The translations under genes and the position numbers were made by a program. This document shows positions 23,161-34,499 of a stretch of 64,000 nt of DNA, piece after piece (within the stretch, counting starts at the first letter, position 1; each line of letters starts with the position of its first letter). This DNA comes from Amphibalanus amphitrite (Eukaryota; Arthropoda; Thecostraca; Balanomorpha; Balanidae), in the NCBI RefSeq assembly GCF_019059575.1, contig NW_024881560.1, forward strand, positions 689,001 to 753,000, read 5' to 3'. The notes beneath the pieces are model-generated. The model was not told the origin of the DNA. It did not search any database and saw only the letters and a program-made list of their open reading frames with translations.

Positions 23161-23616
23161 GATAATGAAACTCTGCCAAAGACTTACCTACATAGCAATG
23201 CCTCAAGTAATACGCAGGAGGGACAGAATTCAGAGTCCGATCGAGAAGAATCGGTGCAAATGCTACGAAGACCAGGCAGCTCTGATACAATAGCTAGTCG
23301 TCTCACTACTCTCACTCCATTAGACCAGCTGATTCCTGACAGCACCGACTCGGATGCAAAGATGGAGCTCATCTTCCAAGCCAGAAACCAGTTCTTTGAT
23401 GGAAGATGTGATGCTGCCTCTGTCTCTGCTTTGTTGGCCACTTTGGACGGGGCGGAGCTCCGCTCCTTGCGTGAGCGGTTATTCGCCTGTCATCCAGAAA
23501 TAGTTCCTTCGTTTGCTGGCCGTTCCCTGATTAGGTGCAATACGGGGAGCTGTAATCAGGGAAGTAACTTTCCATATGAAAGGGGTGCAGGTGCACCCCC
23601 GTCCCCCATCCACTAG
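23161..23616 (+). CDS. Hypothetical protein or exon, acidic N-terminus
   Basis: From the ATG at 23161 the frame reads MDNETLPKTYLHSNASSNTQ, then a Ser/Glu/Asp-rich segment (ESDREESVQ), TPLDQLIPDS and a helical part (KMELIFQARNQFFDGRCDAA, then LLATLDGAELRSLRERLFAC). The last 35 residues look like read-through beyond an exon end: a donor-like AG/GTGCAATACG lies near 23535. Composition and codon use look protein-like, unlike the surrounding A/T-rich DNA. I do not recognise a family. It may be a host exon or the residue of a transposon gene, because it lies between two inverted GTGACTTTGCCA words. Confidence 0.4.
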   Translation, partial: DNETLPKTYLHSNASSNTQEGQNSESDREESVQMLRRPGSSDTIASRLTTLTPLDQLIPDSTDSDAKMELIFQARNQFFDGRCDAASVSALLATLDGAELRSLRERLFACHPEIVPSFAGRSLIRCNTGSCNQGSNFPYERGAGAPPSPIH

Positions 23617-24106
23617 AAGTGCACCCCCATAGGCTAAGCGGCGCCCCACACGCCGCCCCACACGATTAGCTCTAGAGCAGATGGCGAGGGTGATTTCCCG
23701 GCTACATTCCATCTCGGCGTCGTGATGCTTGTGGGCTTGGAAAGCGTCCAGTCGTATGTAGGGTAGTGTAGGGGTAGGGTTGAGTTCAATAAGGTCCTTA
23801 CATTTGAAAGGTTTGAACAACCCGCAATCAGCACAACATACCACAAGTTAAATAAAACACTACCAAACTCCGCCCAACTAATATTAATAAACATTACAGC
23901 CAAACTAATGGCCTAAATAAAAATATATCTCAAATCCTAACAGTTATCGCGGGTGATGGCGCCATGAGTTGCTATTATCCAAAACAGATGCAAATAAACA
24001 TGTTTGTATGTCCTATGTATGTTTGTTTTAAAAACGTTGCAGCGGCGCTGGGAACTGCAGTCTTAGATCTGGGTATGTTTGGCATCTGCAACTCTTCATG
24101 TACACA

Positions 24107-24590
24107 TTAACCCTATTTCGGACGGGGAGGCCTTTCAGGATTTTCTTGTACAATTGCCAAACGCCGCGAGACATTCAGCTCATATTTGGTGACTTTTCCT
24201 AAATGCTCATTGCGCACATCTCAGCAAAAAAAAAAAAAAAATGCCGGGTCAGGTCAGGTCAGGTAACCAGAGCGGGTTTGTTGACCCCACCTCAGAAAAG
24301 TTTGCAAACACGTCAGAGCTTGAGTTTTTCACGAAGTTATTTCCTCTCATCAAGTCTTCAAAACAGTACCTGCAGTATGTGTCGTTTGTATATCTCAGAA
24401 TTTTTGATCTGTGACCTGAGGTTAGGTCAGAGTCGTGACCTTTACATTGCAAGCCTATGGAAAAGTATTGAAATGCGACCTGCACCTCGAGTAAACGAGT
24501 CAAAACCACCCAATTCTTTAAGAATTATGACAAATTATCTTATCTGTAATGATCCAGGTGCCATTTACTGACAGGGACACCGGGGAGGGT
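24107..24590. mobile_element. Decayed TTAA/AGGTCA-type element
   Basis: TTAACCCTATTTCGGACGGGG at the left and CACCGGGGAGGGTTA at the right are weak inverted ends. Inside is a direct run GGTCAGGTCAGGTCAGG (24245-24262) and further GACCTGAGGTTAGGTCA near 24413. It looks like an older relative of the copies at 8820, 27121 and others. An A-run of 16 precedes the array. Confidence 0.45.
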
Positions 24591-26545
24591 TATCTGAGCC
24601 GAGATCATGTGAGGTGATACCTACCATACATCAATGCTCACAATACTTACAATATTGACAATGCTTTTGCTTACAACACTTACAATACTTACGATGAGAC
24701 CAGCAAGCACTCTGCCGTTACAGTTCTAACTTCTGTTTCGAAAACCGACGTTACACACATTCGCTGCCAGCATAACATGTATTGTTTGACAGTAACAAAA
24801 TACAATTGACATCTGAACCCCAAACGGACCGCCATCCACTCAAATTTTATAACCCTGACCGGTCAGGGGGCGAATGGAGGTCATCTCCTGGGCATTACAC
24901 TCAGCCCTTGCACAAAATATCTCACCTCACGGCTCACAGTGATCATTACAATAGCACCGACTTGATAGTGGATTTCAAAGTACTTGCATCAGCTCTTCCT
25001 GCTATTGCAGACGATCATCTCCTCAGGGTAATGTTGTTCGGGACATGAACGAAGATCGTTTTCGGAGTTTCATAAGTGCTACTGCAACAGCCTGGCACAA
25101 AACAGGACTTGTACGCTCTTCTCTGCACTTTGCCCTTCAGTATATCACAAAAGAATTGTTTAGAATCCATCTTACGCTTCTTTCACAGTCTCCCTTGCCA
25201 CCGTAGGGCGTAGATAGATTGCTGTTGCTGGTAAGTTAAGGCACGGTAGATAGAAATCGATAGAAATTACCTCGGTTCTCAACGCCTTAAGTTATTTTCA
25301 TAAAAAAGAACAAATAAATGATCAATAAGATGACAGGAATGTAAACATTTTAATCGTAAAGTAGTCCAAATATTGGAATGAGCTTTTGCTTTTCAGCATC
25401 CTCCGATTCATCATCTTTATCATTTGAAAATTCGAGGTACATAAAATGTTTATCACGCGCTCAATGTTAAGTGGGAATATAGTACACGGCAGACACATCA
25501 ATTTTTGACACTGAACATTTCATCCGTAAATGTTTTAGCATAATTTAAAGTTAAAAACAGCGCAAATGGCAGAGTGAAACAAACAACATCTTTCACCCAT
25601 TGATATAACATGTAATCTGTGGTGCGCCAGATGCGCCATTATTTGTCAACCGCAGAAGGTGACATGTGACGTAACAGCATCAAGAGCATCTTTTTTCAAG
25701 AACTTTTCAAAACAAGTTTCCTATCTTTCTTCCCCCATTTCTCTCAGCATATTGATTTTATGAGGCAATGGTATGCACCATAAATTCTGTGAAAATAGTT
25801 TGATCATTTTCATGCATTCTTAAAAAATCCAGTTCCCAACCCCATTGTTTAATAGGAAAAAAATAAAGCAGTTCAAAGTTTTTTGCTCTTAAATGATGTA
25901 CAAAAAAGGAGAGATAGGTACATTACTTTTATAATACATTATATTTGTTGAAAATTATTGACATTGATAGTAAATAGAAACTGAAAAATGGTTCAGAATA
26001 GATAAATAAATACGCAAAAAATATGATTGTATCGGTACTCTAGGACCGCGCCACAGTCCTCCAGCGGCATTGAGAGGAACAGAAAGAAGACGTTCTTGCG
26101 GCAAATTACGGGCACCCTTATTATCAGCGTTTTGATCTATAAAATGATACCGATTTCTTCAGCTAGTCTTACTGGCAAACTCAGGAGTTGTAGATGATCA
26201 TGACTGTGCTGAAAAGTTGGGCCCAGCTTCATCCATTTTTTTAGTTTGGTAATTTTTGACTTTCTATACTCCCACTGTGCATTCCTGTGCTAATTTTAAA
26301 CGTATAAACTCTCACTTTCTTAAGCCAGTTTGGAGGTCAAAATGATGCTACATTAAAAATTATTTTGAATTGCATTGGATAATTATTCAATTTTTGCATA
26401 AATAACATGGTGGCAAAGTCACCCCATGTGGCCTGCTATTCACTTGGAAAAATCGCCACCAAAAATTTTAGCTAAATGAAGTGACAAATGCCAGTTTTGT
26501 TGGATATGCTAACTTAACAGCCTTGTCATGATCAACAATAGGGGA

Positions 26546-26965
26546 GAGCGGGGAGAGTTGTATCATGTCCAAGTTGTATCAGGGCGAATTGTGGCAAACT
26601 TATCCAATAGGTAGATGGCGCTCGTGACACGACCAGCCGATGAGGTTTTCCGGGGGCCATCTTTCCCTGTTCTGTCGTGTGGCTGGGTGGACGCGTCTCG
26701 AGGTGAGAGCAGATTTTATGTTTTTTAATGTCATTCTAAAAAATAAGTTGCAAGAAAATGTGTGTTTTGGGCATTTAGATGTGCACGAATTTGAAAGATC
26801 TCCGTAGCGGTGGTGAGGGTAGGTTGAGGTTAGGTTCTAAGGCTGCGTGAGTGAAAATGGATTTTTCCAGCTGTCCGCGCTGTTTTTGAGCACGAAGATG
26901 TTTTTTCCAAGATGGCGGCGAGGTACATGTTGTATCAGAGCCGGGTGGGGTATGTTGTAACATGT
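26546..26965. mobile_element. Word-tagged element 4 (tag GTTGTATCA), fragment
   Basis: The left end is AGGGGAGAGCGGGGAGAGTT followed by GTATCATG. The word recurs at 26568-26580 (AAGTTGTATCAGGG), and 26929-26962 has GTTGTATCAG and GGGGTATGTTGTAACATG. No clear inverted right end, so the boundary is approximate. Confidence 0.45.
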
Positions 26966-27051
26966 ATGTATGTATGGGTATGTTGCTTTTGATCGCGAAA
27001 GCTAAGCCCTGGATCGCGTTTGTAGGTAGCTAGTCAATACTCGTTCCATTT

Positions 27052-27091
27052 CGGCACAATGTGTTGGCTTCTTTGCCAACACATTGTGCCG
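27052..27091. repeat. Perfect 17-bp hairpin
   Basis: CGGCACAATGTGTTGGC is followed, after a short TTCTTT loop, by its exact reverse complement. It lies about 30 bases before the TTAA-flanked element at 27121. No known function. Confidence 0.8.
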
Positions 27092-27120
27092 TATCTGGCT
27101 ATCTCAACTCAAATCTTATG

Positions 27121-28870
27121 TTAACCCGCGCCCCAGTGTCAGTCTGGATTTTCCACGACCTGGTGTGTGGGGGGGGGGGGTGTTTGAACACCCCCCTTCT
27201 AACTCGGCTCCTGGGCCACGTAGCGACACGCGGTAAGCGGCAATCGAAAGAACGTCAAAAATAAGGACGAAAACACTTCGGTCATTTTTTGGGTCAGGTC
27301 AAAGGTCAGGTCACCAGAGGTCACCAAAGGTAAAATGTTGACTATTTCAACATTTTGGAAACTGCCAACGGCTATCTCGGGAACCGATAGAGCTACAGCG
27401 CCGCGGAAAAGCGCATTCGATAGCCCATTTATAGACCTTTCTGAGTCACCGCAGGTTGTTTGAAAAGACAAACACTATTCGTTAGAATTGTGTTTTTCTA
27501 TTGAAAAACAACCGGAGCAGTCGTTCACCGGGCTATGTTTTCCATACTTGGCAGCGAATTGGGGTACATTGATTCCAGCCTAGACTACTAACCCATCGAT
27601 GTTCGTAAAAATCTCAGGGTATAGACTTTCGAAGGCGATCTAGCTGATGGCACCGGTCGCTACTCGCTCAGAATTCTTTTGCGCGTGGCTGGTGTGCGTT
27701 TGAATTGGGGCGGGCGTTTGTTTATTTTTTCGACGTTTGCGTTGGCGTTTCGGGCGTGCGTTTTGCGCGTTTTGCGGTGTTTGCGTTTTGCGGCGGGCGG
27801 GCGTTTTTCACAATTCAAAGTCCAAACCTTCGGGCCACAGCGCTCCTCGAAAAGCGCTGCCCTCGAGTAATGCTCTCAGATTTGACCTCAGGTTAACGGT
27901 TTAGCCTCCAGAGGGCAAAAGCTCCAAAAATAGCCGTTTTTACGAAAATCGGTTTTTCGGCGACAACTTTTGACTCAAAAGAGCTATGGCATTACTTTTG
28001 CCAGCATCGTGTTCCTCTCGTCGAGACGCGTCGAATGAATTATAATTTGACCTTGAAAGGTCAACTTGAAAATTTGACCTCAGGTCAAGGTCATGACCTG
28101 ACCGGAAAAGGTCATGTTGCATATCAGTCGATCCGCAACGTCGAGCCGAACACATCTAAGGTGTTTTCAGCGCTCTAGCACGCCTCTATCAGAAGTTATT
28201 AGCGAAAAACTGTTAGATTCTGTTCGTGACCTGAGATGACCTCGGGGACATAACGAGGGGTCACAGTTGCCATTTTCCGGTTCAGTGTGTCAATTTTACC
28301 TACATCTCGATGTTTGAGAGTGTCTAGAATAGCGTTCGTGCAAAACAGACGCTTTTCAATTTTCTCCCATTGATTATCAGGAGTATGAAAAATAACCTCT
28401 TGCTCATATCTGAAGGAATTAAAAAATTAAAGACCAAGGTCTTTAATAGGTCTTTAATTTTTTAATTCCTTCAGATATGAGCAAGAGGTTATTTTTCATA
28501 CTCCTGATAATCTTATCAACAATGCTCAACTCAACGTTTCAATACCTGAATTCTCCCATTGACTTATACCTAATGGAGAGGCCGCAAAATTGACCTGACC
28601 TTAGGTCACCGATATCAAAATTCAAAGATATACATTTTATAGATACTGTTACCTTCATTAATCGCTGAAAGTTTCAAAGTGATCGGTCACTCGGTGTAGC
28701 TATGGCTGACATTGAAACTTTTTATGAGGTGAGGTCACTTCAAGTGACCTGGTGACCTGACCTTGAATGACCTTGGTCTGAAATTTTCACAACATGTGTA
28801 GAATTGATGTATGATAAGGTGTACCAATGCGAAAAACCGGAGGGGGGGCCCACACTTGGGCGCGGGTTAA
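27121..28870. mobile_element. TTAA-flanked AGGTCA element (copy c), with insert and foldback
   Basis: The ends TTAACCCGCGCCC and GGGCGCGGGTTAA are inverted repeats flanked by TTAA. The host sequence on either side (CAACTCAAATCT.ATG/TTAA/GGTGGGAGGGTCCC) is found uninterrupted at 60625-60658, which proves the insertion and the TTAA duplication. AGGTCA arrays occur near 27293-27330, 28045-28110 and 28735-28775. Compared with copy f the region from about 27435 to 27865 is extra; part of it (27528-27690) resembles 42093-42245. A perfect 64-bp foldback lies at 28372-28512. Confidence 0.8.
28372..28512. repeat. Perfect inverted repeat, two 64-bp arms, 13-nt loop
   Basis: Arms 28372-28435 and 28449-28512 are exact reverse complements over all 64 positions, separated by 13 bases. 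The left arm begins GATTATCAGGAGTATGAAAA. It lies inside the AGGTCA-type element (copy c), where other copies have only single sequence, so one arm is a new inverted duplication. A library or assembly artefact is possible. Confidence 0.9.
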
Positions 28871-28885
28871 GGTGGGAGGGTCCCT

Positions 28886-29918
28886 TTAACCCTCGCCCTG
28901 GCAGGGGGGGGGGGGTCGATGCGACCCCCCCTAAGGTTTTTCGAAGATAGCGTAAAAACGGCGGCGCGCAGCAATTTGGCACAGCCTATGGGGCAACCTT
29001 TTTACATATGACCTGAAATTTTCAGGTCCGGGTGACCTTGGGTCAGGTCACCAGGTCAGAAAAACCGGTACAAGGTCATGGTCAAATTTCAATTTTCTTT
29101 TTGCACCTGTCCAACTCACAGTTTTGCACTGATTTCCTTCAAACTTTCAGGATGTGCTAAGTTCACCGAGTTGTATAACATATAGTTCGGGTTTTTTGAG
29201 GTCATTGACCTGAGGTCAGTTAGAGGTCATTACGTCGTAATGTTAAGCCTATGGGAAAATACTAAATTCGGAAAATACTGGAGATATCCTCTTCGTTCTT
29301 TCACTTTTGTGCTTTGAAACCACAGTACTTAACAGCAGGTCACTTGGTGCTTTTTTGTTTGGTGTACTTATCCATGGGTCAGGTCAAATGAGTTCAACTG
29401 AGGTCAAATAACGTTTTTGCCAATAGCTTGGCACATAATGACGCTAGAGCTTAAAAAATGGTATCATTGTCTTCCTGGTGATCAGCCGAATCGAATGATA
29501 TGCGATATGATGCAATTTGGTTAATTTTAACTTAATTTATTAATTTAAGTTTACTTAAAATTTAAGAAAATTTTTAAGTACACTTAAGCAAGCTAACAAG
29601 TATATCATTCAACGCGCCTTGACGTGCTGAGTTCACTGGTGCTTTTCTGTTTGCTCTATCTTAATCAGATCAAAAGTTATAAGCGAAAAACCTTTGTCCT
29701 GTTTTTAGCGAAATTTTTACATTTATACCCCCCAAAACCCCCCTAAATATTGACCTAGAGCAACCAAATTTGCACAGGGGCGAGGACTCTAGGGGGCCCA
29801 CCTACCTACCAAATTTGGTGTTTCTAGGTGCCATAAGAGCCAATCGCGAGGGGGGGTCGCATCGACCCCCCCTTGCCAGGCCGTGTTATGAAAAATGCCC
29901 TGCCAGGGCGAGGGTTAA
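28886..29918. mobile_element. TTAA-flanked AGGTCA element (copy d), just upstream of the GPCR
   Basis: Starts TTAACCCTCGCCCTGGCAGG with a long G-run and the palindrome GGTCGATGCGACC; the right end mirrors it (GGTCGCATCGACCCCCC ... CCTGCCAGGGCGAGGGTTAA). The interior has AGGTCA arrays near 29025-29060 and 29200-29230, and CGAATGATAT facing ATATCATTC (29492-29610). It ends 52 bases before the ATG of the intronless GPCR at 29971. The left border lies only 15 bases from copy c. Confidence 0.8.
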
Positions 29919-29970
29919 TCCATTACAGTGCGTAATTAAATCGAGGCTGGTTAGCCTCACTAAAGGAATC

Positions 29971-31122
29971 ATGGCTGAACGAGTCGCCTACTCGGCCGAT
30001 TTTTATAAGGAGTGCTGTTTTGGATTGGTTTCCATGGGCACCGGTCGACGGGACGCAGGTATAAACGAGTCGGCGGCGGAGCGGTGGGCTGTTGGCGCTG
30101 CCGTGATCTGTCGGACGGAGCTCTCCCCAGCCGGCGCCATGTACCTGTGGGTGAAGACGGCCGTGGGCACGCTGATGGTGGCCAACTTTTCGGTGCCCCT
30201 GTACACCATGCTGAGCAACGGCCACCTCTGGGACGAGCCGATGGTGGTACTCGCCGGCAACATGTCGCTCTCGTGCGCGCTCGGCGGCCTCACCGTCATT
30301 CTGGTCGGCGTCTACGACCTGCTGCGGCTTGACCTTACCGCCGCGTGCACGTTTCTCCAGTACATCGGATTCGGGTTCGGCATCGCCTTCAAGGCCGGGC
30401 AAGTCTGCATGGCCATCGACCAGTTTGTGGCGATCGTGTATCCGTTGCGCCACTTTTCCATCATGATCCGGGCCCGTCCGTGGCTGCTGACGGGCATCTG
30501 GCTGGTGTGCGGCGTTCAGGCCGTGTTCGGCTTCTTCGTCAGCACGTTCGACATGGAGACGTTCGCCGACAGCGTGCTGGGCGGCGCGGCCGACAACGGC
30601 ACCATGTTCCCCGAGTGTCGCTGGGAGAGCTCGCTGGCCGACGTGTTTGTCATCGCCTACGAAATCCAGGTGGTCGTCTTGTCACTGATCACGGCCAGCC
30701 TGCTCATCTACACGGGAGTAATCGGGTTCCGAGTCAAACGGAGGGCCATCGACGCCTGCCGGCGACAGCGCAGCCGCCATGTGGACGCCGCCGGTGAGAA
30801 GTTCTCCGACAACTTCCGCGCGTTCAAGCGAATTGTCCTCGTGCTGTCGCTGACCGTGACGTTGGACATCGTGGGCCCGTGCAACCGTTTCGCCAGCCGC
30901 TGGTACCCGATGCCGAAGGTGAACGGCTTCCTGCACCAGCTACGCCTGCTCGCTTTTATCTTCGAAGGCTGGACGTACGGGTTGCTGAATGCCAAGCTGC
31001 GCACCGCCTACCGGAAGACGCTGTGCTCCTCCTGCGGCGGCCGGCCGGACGGTCCAAGTGTGAGCGTCGTGGTTCCGCAGCCAGAGAACCCCCAGAGAGC
31101 GCCCGAGGATGCGCCCGAATAA
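29971..31122 (+). CDS. Rhodopsin-like (class A) orphan GPCR, intronless
   Basis: A single open frame of 383 codons with seven hydrophobic helices. TM1 WVKTAVGTLMVANFSVPLY, TM2 MVVLAGNMSLSCALGGLTVI, TM3 FLQYIGFGFGIAFKAGQVCM, TM4 WLLTGIWLVCGVQAVFGFF, TM5 VFVIAYEIQVVVLSLITASL, TM6 IVLVLSLTVTLDIVGPCN, TM7 LRLLAFIFEGWTYGLLNAKL. Cysteines before TM3 and in the second outer loop (PECRW) can form the usual disulfide. The DRY motif is DQF (AIDQFVAIVYPLRH), and TM7 has GWTYGL in place of NPxxY. Three Asn-X-Ser/Thr sites. The start is the ATG at 29971; the frame upstream of it runs into the transposon. Highly GC-rich, unlike its surroundings. The ligand cannot be told; the altered motifs suggest a lineage-specific receptor rather than a known amine or peptide receptor. 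Confidence 0.85.
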   Translation: MAERVAYSADFYKECCFGLVSMGTGRRDAGINESAAERWAVGAAVICRTELSPAGAMYLWVKTAVGTLMVANFSVPLYTMLSNGHLWDEPMVVLAGNMSLSCALGGLTVILVGVYDLLRLDLTAACTFLQYIGFGFGIAFKAGQVCMAIDQFVAIVYPLRHFSIMIRARPWLLTGIWLVCGVQAVFGFFVSTFDMETFADSVLGGAADNGTMFPECRWESSLADVFVIAYEIQVVVLSLITASLLIYTGVIGFRVKRRAIDACRRQRSRHVDAAGEKFSDNFRAFKRIVLVLSLTVTLDIVGPCNRFASRWYPMPKVNGFLHQLRLLAFIFEGWTYGLLNAKLRTAYRKTLCSSCGGRPDGPSVSVVVPQPENPQRAPEDAPE

Positions 31123-32646
31123 CTCTGTTCGACCTGAATCTTGACCCAGAATAGACGCATCACGATCACAGGCAGGCTGCCATTTGCGTATGGGCATTCA
31201 CGTCATGGAATGAGATCAAATTACCCATGTGTTGTACAAATTGTAGGTGTGAGTAGTTGTTATAAGTTCTGTATAGGGGCATCGCCAGCGCAGACAAGCT
31301 AAACTTGTCGAGTGCAATGTCAGTGGTCAAATGATGTCTGTTTACTCGGTTGTTTCGGATAACATACTTTAGTGTCATGCGGGGCAGCTGATGTAGATAG
31401 CGCAGGTGTAGTTACCTACCACCTACCTTGGTTGTTTTCTCTTCTTTTTTTTTTTTGGCGGAAACACGGTCTCGACTTCCCCTCCTCGCTCGCCCAGGTG
31501 TCTGTGTCTGCCGATTCCTTCTTGCATAGCTGAAAGACAGCTGAAAGACGCCCCGAGCGGAGGGGAAGGAGACTTGGGAAGGAATGTGGTGATGGTGGGG
31601 CGGTGGGCGGGTCTGTTAGGATCCTAGGTTTACTCTCGCTGATGCCAGTGTGGGAACTCGCTCGGCGTAGGAAAACTATGGCGATGTTTGCCAGCGTTGC
31701 CTTTCTTTCACGGATTTTGTTTTCTTGTTGGATTTGCTACTCACATATAGATTATACCTAATAATTCCATTGTCGTGGTAATATGCTTGGTGAGGGCAAA
31801 ACATTGTCATTATTTCCTTTCCCATTTATTTTAAAGTATTGCCTGATTATCTCGTGTAGTGCTGCCATCTGCCGAATGTTGTTCTCCCTAGTTGTTCATT
31901 AAGGGTCGCCGCAGTCTGCCCTGACACTAATGTTCCGTGATTATCGCCGGCGCTAATACGGTCCCATTAAAGTGATCTCAGACAGCGAAGATGTTCTTAG
32001 TGCAGCCCTAGTTTGCTTTTTCAATGGAAAGGTTTAGTGAATAGTGGTTATGTTTACGCCGTTTGTAGTTCCATGTCCTGTTCTGTGACGACGAACTCAT
32101 ATCGGTATTTTGAGAGTGCAATATTGGTATGGTAGATTAAGATATGTGCTCTGGGTGTCAATTCCTGTGTAACAATTGTGTTGTGTTGTCTATAATTCAC
32201 CGAAGAGAGTGTTAAAAGTGAGAGAATGGGCTCTATTTTGTATTTCCTGTTCAGTGGCGTCCGTTTTCCTCTCTGGCTGGCTGTTTTCTGAAGTACTAGA
32301 AGGCCAGCAGTTCAGGTGCCATAAAAATCCAACGAGATAGGTACGTCGCCTTTCCTCTGGTGCGTGCTATCGCAATTACACAAGATGTATGTGTGATGTA
32401 TCTGCGTATTGTAGAAATAAAGATTAAGAAAATGTACGTTTGTCTGTTTTGTAAGGGGAGCCTAAAAGATGTATAGGTTTATTACTTAGGGTGTGATATA
32501 CTTATATTTAATTAAAGGGATTATGATATTCATTTATTAATTATTTATTTACTTATTTTTCGTTTCACCCGACAACCACAAACAAGTGGGCATTACGAAG
32601 TGTCTCGCCAGGCCAATGTCATTTTCTTCCCTGTTATAAAAGACAT
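31123..32646. other. 3' flank of the GPCR, no further gene seen
   Basis: A/T-richer sequence with no recognisable coding. AATAAA at 32416-32421 is a candidate poly(A) signal for a long 3' UTR, but nothing ties it to the GPCR except position. A T-run lies near 31447. Confidence 0.45.
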
Positions 32647-33140
32647 TTAAAGGAAATAGTTCACTTTTGAAAAAGGTAGTTTGGTGCAAGAGAATCTAGG
32701 TAAAATCATAATTTATCTAGGTAGGTATTTTGGTGCAAGAGGCCTCTGGTTTTGTAGCTTGAGCTGAGACTAGCACAAATCAGAAGCTTTTACGGCCCAA
32801 CGATCACCCCAGGCAAAGATATTCAATTTCTCGTTCCTAAAAGAGTGTCTTGATCAGGAATGGTGTCTTGATGAGGAATGCAGCTAGGTCATCGTCAGCC
32901 AATCAGCATGCTGCTTACAGCCGATGGGTTTGTACTACGCAATATGATTGGCTAACGCGTAATAAGCTTCCGCGTCAAACATTATTTTATATATAGAGTA
33001 TAGTTCTTCCTATATTACAATATAGAAAATAATCCTTTTTGTAAAAAGGTTTTATTTTATTTTTTGCTTATTGTGAGCATAAAAAATCATAAATCCATTG
33101 CAAAAAAACTAATTTCAGGAAAGTGAACTATTCTTTTTAA
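32647..33140. mobile_element. TTAA-flanked MITE, ends AGGAAATAGTTCACTTTT
   Basis: TTAA on both sides, with inverted ends TTAAAGGAAATAGTTCACTT and GTGAACTATTCTTTTTAA. About 490 bp, A/T-rich, no coding sequence. The left end is repeated at 15129. It contains a short duplication (TGGTGCAAGAG near 32682 and 32731). TTAA duplication suggests a piggyBac-type mobiliser, a family apart from the AGGTCA elements. Confidence 0.65.
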
Positions 33141-33291
33141 GCAATGGTCATTTTACCTGTCCTGGTTTACGACGCTACTTTATTTGACCTGGTACGACTT
33201 GAGCTGGCAGTGTTTACTGATGTGCTCTAACTAACCAGAGGCTAGCTCTAATTAGCAGCAGAAAAATCGCCGGCTGCGGTCATTTTACGCT

Positions 33292-34499
33292 TTAACCCGC
33301 GACCGCCTGGGGGGGGGGGTCGGATCCGACCCCCCCTCCGTTTTTCTTGAATAACTCATGAACCACTTTCGCTATCTACTTGAAACTTGGCATACCTTCT
33401 CCCCCATCAATTTGACGTCTCCTGTGCAATTTGTAAGAAAAAAATTCTAAACAATTTTGAGATATATCGATTTTAGTGATGTAACTACATGGCGTTTTTA
33501 GTCAAAAAGTGGTAAATGTTAAAAAAATCGCCAAAAATCAGGGTTTAAAGCAAATTGCAAATTAAGGACATGAAAAGACGCAGCTTAACAAGTTCTTTAA
33601 AATGGCTATCTCGGATTTTCCATAAAATGCGTTTTTCACCCCTAAAAATTCAAAAAACTATATTTTTTGGAAAACAGCTAATAAAATCCAAAATTTTTGG
33701 AATTTCCAAAAAACCGGAGTATATGTTGTAGAGCTCTATTAGAACATTAGATGTCCCAAATTTCAACTTTCTATCTTGATTTTTGACCCCCAAATTGTAA
33801 AAAATAGCTCCAACATGCATAGGGCATGGTGACGTCATAAGCATTTTCGTGAATTAGAGGCACTTCTGAACATCGCATGTGAAAACAAATGGCACCACTA
33901 GATTCCTGGGACAAAGCTCGTCTAGAAAAGTGCATTTTTTATGTCAAAAATAAAAAGTTGAAAAATTGACCTTTTTTCTCAGCCCTCGTATAGTATAAAC
34001 GATTTTTTATGCTTTCAATGCACACTTGTCACTAGTACAGTGACTTGGGGTCACATATAACCATTACCATCGGATTAGGCGTGAAAAATAAGCCATAAAA
34101 CATGTGTCGCACGCCCATGTAGCAGAAATTGAAAACCGTGACCTTTCGTGACCTGACCTGACCTTGACCCGTAATTAGTATGACCCCTATACACACATGG
34201 TACCTTCACTAGGCCTTTGAGGTCATTTTTGGTGAGTTTCGAGCAGCAGCTATCGATTCCGCTGTCCGTAAGCCTAATCATGCAAAACCCCTGAATCTGA
34301 CCTTTGACCTGACCTTGACCCGAAAGTTGACCTCAATCTTAAAATCTTAAGAGTGCTTTGGGAAGGTCTCGTAGAGACCTTTCGAACGCCGCCTCGCGGG
34401 GCTCGATACAACCATTGGTTCTCGAGATAACAGGGGGGGTCGGATCCGACCCCCCAGGCTGTCGTGGGTACGGAAATAGCCCAGGCGGTGCCGGGTTAA
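33292..34499. mobile_element. TTAA-flanked AGGTCA element (copy e)
   Basis: Left end TTAACCCGCGACCGCCTGGG with the palindrome GGGGTCGGATCCGACCCCCC; the right end near 34431-34499 repeats the palindrome and ends CCGGGTTAA. AGGTCA-type hexamers cluster near 34140-34160 and 34300-34335. Shares its right TTAA with copy f, so the two elements are joined through one target site. Confidence 0.7.

Larger units (their letters stand above)
22273..26425. mobile_element. Possible word-tagged element 3 (tag GTGACTTTGCCA), about 4.2 kb
   Basis: GGGGGTGACTTTGCCATG (from 22273) faces TGGCAAAGTCACCCCA (from 26409), with one internal repeat GGGCGACTTTGCCACTATG near 22477. If these are the two ends of one element it is 4.2 kb long and contains the open frame at 23161-23616 and a decayed AGGTCA-type element (24107-24590). 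They could also be ends of two different copies, since target duplications are not clear. Confidence 0.4.
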
